From: RGIG3102 sp964369975
GTDB lineage: Bacteria; Bacillota; Clostridia; Oscillospirales; Ruminococcaceae
DNA: 64,000 nucleotides
Direction: 5' to 3'
Assembly (NCBI GenBank): GCA_964369975.1
Contig: CAYJFZ010000001.1
Location: forward strand, 62,001 to 126,000
The stretch's first letter is position 1. The number at the start of each line of letters is the position of its first letter. The notes beneath the pieces are model-generated. The model was not told the DNA's origin. It made no database searches and saw nothing but the letters and a program-made list of their open reading frames with translations. Shown one piece after another: positions 60,870 to 64,000 of this stretch. A program made the translations under genes and the position numbers.

Positions 60870-61120
60870 AACTTAAATTAAAAGCTGAGAAAAAGACAGT
60901 AACTTATAAAAAATGTTTTAAAAAGCGAGCGTGGGATAGTGTAAGCCACCATAAAACTATTGTAAGCGAATATCACTTTGGAGCTGCAGGCTGAAAAAAG
61001 TAAGCTGTGCCGGAATTTCACCGTTAAATGAAAGACATATGATAGTATGTTGTAATAGGTGGTTTTAAAATGGATTTTTTCCTTTTCCTATTTTACAATA
61101 GGAAAGGGATTTTTTTATTT
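60870..61120 (+). promoter_or_regulatory. T-box riboswitch, isoleucine specifier
   Basis: The leader shows the T-box order. In Stem I the specifier ATC (Ile, 60972-60974) stands directly before ACTTTGGAGC. A Stem III-like 'GCCGG...CCGTTAA' ends at 61027. The T-box core AGGTGGT lies at 61057-61063, its UGGU complementary to the ACCA end of tRNA-Ile. A 13-bp intrinsic terminator (61080-61092 with 61097-61109) follows, ending in TTTTTTT. Uncharged tRNA-Ile should stabilise the antiterminator and allow ileS transcription. Specifier and discriminator base both match the gene that follows. Confidence 0.92.
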
Positions 61121-61142
61121 TTAGTAAAAGAAGGGGAAATAT

Positions 61143-64000
61143 ATGTATAAAAAAATTCAAAATGACTTAAATTTTGTAGCAAGAGAAAAGGCTATTGAAA
61201 CTCTTTGGAAAGAAAACGAGGTGTTTTTAAAGTCTGAGGAAGTTAATAAAGACACAGGCAAGCAATACACCTTTTATGAGGGACCTCCTACTGCTAACGG
61301 AAAGCCTCATATAGGCCATGTATTAACAAGGGTCGTAAAAGACTTGTTCCCAAGATACCATATAATGAAAGGCAGTTATGTGCCTCGTAAAGCAGGCTGG
61401 GATACTCACGGACTTCCAGTTGAGCTTGAAGTAGAAAAATTAATTGGAATTAACGGCAAAGACCAAATTGAGGATTATGGTCTTGAGTCTTTTATAAGCC
61501 AATGTAGAGAAAGCGTATGGAAGTACAAAGGCATGTGGGAGGATTTTTCTGACACTGTTGGCTACTGGCTTGACTATGAAAGTCCATACATCACTTATGA
61601 TAATAACTACATCGAAAGTGAGTGGTGGGCTTTAAAAGAAATTTTTGATAAAAACTTATTATATAAAGGCTTTAAAACTGTGCCTTATTGCCCTCGCTGT
61701 GGCACTCCTTTATCAAGCCATGAGGTGGCTCAAGGTTATAAGGATGTAAAAGAGCGTTCTGCTATTGTTAAATTTAAAATAGTTGATGAAGACGCTTATT
61801 TCTTAGCTTGGACAACTACACCTTGGACTCTGCCATCAAACCTTGCCTTATGTGTAAATCCAAATTTTGAGTATGTAAAAGTTAAATATCTTGAAAACGA
61901 AGATGTTTACTACATGGCAAAAGGGCTTTGCGATGCAGTATTAGGCGAAGAAAAATACGAAATATTACAAGAATACAAAGGCAAAGACTTAGAATATAAA
62001 GAGTATCAGCCTTTATGGAATTTTTATAAGGGCGAGGATAAGGCTTTCTTTGTAACTTTAGGAGATTATGTAACTCTTTCTGATGGTACTGGTATAGTTC
62101 ATATCGCTCCTGCCTTTGGTGAGGATGATAACTTAATAGGTAGAAAATACTCACTGCCATTTATTCAGTTCGTTGACCCAGCTGGTAATATGACTAAAGA
62201 AACAAAATGGGAAGGCGTTTTCTGTAAAAATGCTGATGAAGAAATCTTAAAAGATTTAAGAAGTTTAGCCTTACTTTTCGCTTCTCCAAAATTTGAGCAT
62301 AGTTATCCACATTGTTGGAGATGTGATACACCATTAATTTATTATGCAAGAGATTCTTGGTTTATCAAAATGACTGCTGTAAAAGATAAATTAATCAAAA
62401 ATAACAACACAATAAACTGGATACCGCAATCAATAGGAAAGGGTCGTTTTGGCGACTGGCTTGAGAATGTTCAAGACTGGGGTATTTCTCGTGATAGATA
62501 CTGGGGTACACCTTTAAATATCTGGCAAAGTGAAGACGGAAAAGATTTTTATGCAGTTGGAAGTATAGAAGAATTAAAATCTTTATCAGATAACTGCCCT
62601 GATGATATCGACCTTCATCGTCCTTATATTGATGAAGTGACTATCACTTGCCCTATAACGAAAAAGAAAATGAGAAGAGTTCCTGAGGTTATCGACTGCT
62701 GGTTTGACTCAGGAAGTATGCCTTTTGCACAGCACCACTATCCTTTTGAAAATAAAGAGCTATTTAAGTCTCAATTCCCTGCTGACTTTATAAGTGAAGC
62801 TGTTGACCAAACAAGGGGCTGGTTTTACTCACTGCTTGCAATATCAACTTTAATTTTTGATGAAGCACCATTTAAAAATGTTATAGTTTTAGGCCATGTT
62901 CAAGATGAAAACGGACAAAAGATGTCTAAATCAAAAGGTAATGCTGTTGACCCATTCGAGGCTTTAAAAACTTACGGTGCCGATGCTATAAGGTGGTATT
63001 TCTATGCTAATAGCGCTCCTTGGATACCTAATCGTTTCCACGGTAAGGCAGTGGTAGAGTATCAAAGAAAGTTCATGGGCACTTTATGGAATGTTTATGC
63101 CTTCTATGTGCTTTATGCTGATATTGATAAGTTTGACCCTACAAAATACACCTTAGATAAATCAAAATTAAATGTTATGGATAGTTGGGTATTATCAAGG
63201 CTAAACAGCACTATAAAGCAAGTAACAGAGCATTTAGATAATTATAGAATCCCTGAAGCTACTAAAGACTTGCAAAGCTTTGTTGATGAATTATCTAACT
63301 GGTATGTAAGAAGAAATCGTGAGCGCTTTTGGGCAAAAGACTTAACAGAGGATAAAGTAAATGCTTATATGACTTTATTTACTTGTTTAGTTGATTTATC
63401 AAAACTTTGTGCACCATTCATACCATTTATGACAGAGCAAATTTACCAAAACATTGTTTTATCAGTTGATAAAAGTGCCCCTATTAGTATTCACTTAAAT
63501 TCTTATCCTAATTTCTCACAAGACTTTATAAACAAAAATCTTGAGGACGATATGGAGTTAGTTTTACAAGCGAGTACTTTAGCAAGAAGTGCAAGAAATA
63601 CAGCTAATATTAAAAACCGCCAACCTTTAGCTAAGTTACTTATTAAAGCAGATAGACCTTTAAATGATTATTACAAGGCTATTTTAGCTGATGAATTAAA
63701 TGTTAAAGAAGTTGAAGAAATAAAAGATGAAGCGGGCTATATTTCATACACTTTCAAGCCTCAACTTAAAACTTTAGGGCCAAAATACGGAAAACAAATC
63801 AACGAAATAAGACAGCTTTTACAAAATTTAGACACTACAAAAGCAAAATCTGACTTAGAGAAAAACGGCAGCATCACTTTGCAAACAAGCGAGGGTGAAA
63901 TCGTTTTAGTAACAGAAGATATTTTAATTGAAACAAAGCAAACAGAAGGCTTTGAAAGCGTTAGCGATAACAATATCATCGTTGCCCTTGATACAACTGT
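61143..64000 (+). CDS. ileS: Isoleucyl-tRNA synthetase, partial (type 2, eukaryote-like)
   Basis: The gene opens at ATG 61143 (AAGGGG upstream) and runs off the right edge, so about 952 of an expected 1030-1050 residues are visible. The HIGH box is at residues 56-59 ('GKPHIGHVL'), the KMSKS box near 597 ('QKMSKSKGNAVDP'), and the CP1 editing domain carries 'AWTTTPWTLPSNLA'. 'RKAGWDTHGLPVELEVEK' and 'YDNNYIESEWWALKEIF' are typical of IleRS2, the eukaryote-like form usually insensitive to mupirocin. It is controlled by the T-box just upstream. Confidence 0.96.
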   Translation, partial: MYKKIQNDLNFVAREKAIETLWKENEVFLKSEEVNKDTGKQYTFYEGPPTANGKPHIGHVLTRVVKDLFPRYHIMKGSYVPRKAGWDTHGLPVELEVEKLIGINGKDQIEDYGLESFISQCRESVWKYKGMWEDFSDTVGYWLDYESPYITYDNNYIESEWWALKEIFDKNLLYKGFKTVPYCPRCGTPLSSHEVAQGYKDVKERSAIVKFKIVDEDAYFLAWTTTPWTLPSNLALCVNPNFEYVKVKYLENEDVYYMAKGLCDAVLGEEKYEILQEYKGKDLEYKEYQPLWNFYKGEDKAFFVTLGDYVTLSDGTGIVHIAPAFGEDDNLIGRKYSLPFIQFVDPAGNMTKETKWEGVFCKNADEEILKDLRSLALLFASPKFEHSYPHCWRCDTPLIYYARDSWFIKMTAVKDKLIKNNNTINWIPQSIGKGRFGDWLENVQDWGISRDRYWGTPLNIWQSEDGKDFYAVGSIEELKSLSDNCPDDIDLHRPYIDEVTITCPITKKKMRRVPEVIDCWFDSGSMPFAQHHYPFENKELFKSQFPADFISEAVDQTRGWFYSLLAISTLIFDEAPFKNVIVLGHVQDENGQKMSKSKGNAVDPFEALKTYGADAIRWYFYANSAPWIPNRFHGKAVVEYQRKFMGTLWNVYAFYVLYADIDKFDPTKYTLDKSKLNVMDSWVLSRLNSTIKQVTEHLDNYRIPEATKDLQSFVDELSNWYVRRNRERFWAKDLTEDKVNAYMTLFTCLVDLSKLCAPFIPFMTEQIYQNIVLSVDKSAPISIHLNSYPNFSQDFINKNLEDDMELVLQASTLARSARNTANIKNRQPLAKLLIKADRPLNDYYKAILADELNVKEVEEIKDEAGYISYTFKPQLKTLGPKYGKQINEIRQLLQNLDTTKAKSDLEKNGSITLQTSEGEIVLVTEDILIETKQTEGFESVSDNNIIVALDTT

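Noticed and set aside
1..64000. CRISPR arrays, tRNA or rRNA genes, prophage, transposases or defence systems
   Set aside because: I saw no regular repeat-spacer pattern, no tRNA-like fold in the gaps and no recombinase or transposase motifs in any open frame.

Overview
The window is AT-rich chromosomal DNA from a low-GC, endospore-forming, Gram-positive anaerobe, most likely of class Clostridia. The evidence is sporulation genes (yabP, yabQ, a spoVB-type flippase, spoIIR), the clostridial fusion of IspH to ribosomal-protein-S1 domains, a T-box leader on ileS, HemZ, a full MEP isoprenoid set (ispD, ispF, ispH), strong AGGAGG-type ribosome binding sites and clear rho-independent terminators. 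I cannot place it more finely. I see no rRNA, tRNA, CRISPR array, prophage or insertion sequence. Almost everything is conserved core genome in long minus-strand operons, with one plus-strand accessory block at about 31.9-39.2 kb.

Region 1 (1-7.8 kb, minus) is an Mrp/Mbh-like cation-antiporter operon in the order mrpE, mrpF, mrpG, a DUF4040 (MbhD-like) gene, an MbhE-MrpB fusion, mrpC, then four successive NuoL/M/N-MrpD-type membrane subunits, the last running off the left edge. Its leader has a sigma-A promoter followed by an intrinsic terminator and a 14-nt direct repeat, which suggests attenuation. Region 2 (7.8-13.0 kb) is the conserved sporulation/division cluster spoVB-like, mazG, hup, rqcP, yabP, yabQ, divIC, with sppA at its end.

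Region 3 (13.2-26.1 kb, minus) runs ispD, ispF, cdaA, cdaR, a COG2509 flavoprotein, recJ, relA, dtd, an MBL hydrolase, hemZ, a uridine-kinase-like gene and a zinc-ribbon gene. It puts c-di-AMP and (p)ppGpp synthesis in one transcription unit. Region 4 (26.2-30.8 kb) holds a HI0933-type flavoprotein, cmk, plsC and ispH-S1. Region 5 (30.9-39.2 kb) is accessory: a gene remnant, a histidine phosphatase, an XRE regulator, two tandem DUF3048 lipoproteins, an orphan ABC ATPase, a UMF1 transporter, a zinc-dependent phospholipase C-like protein, a GNAT acetyltransferase and a small zinc-ribbon protein.

Region 6 (39.4-60.1 kb, minus) is housekeeping: infC-rpmI-rplT (AUU start and leader attenuator), then TrmH-family methyltransferase, dprA, topA, trmFO, plsX, rnc, a YajC-like membrane protein, an Elp3-like radical SAM protein, smc, ftsY, rdgB, yhbY, a nadD-yqeK fusion, an LCP protein, rsfS, leuS and rpsU. 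Region 7 (60.2-64.0 kb, plus) has spoIIR and T-box-controlled ileS, which runs off the right edge.

I found no island-like defence or mobile system. The strongest candidates for something undescribed are the antiporter operon with at least four D-type subunits and the attenuator-like structure in its leader.
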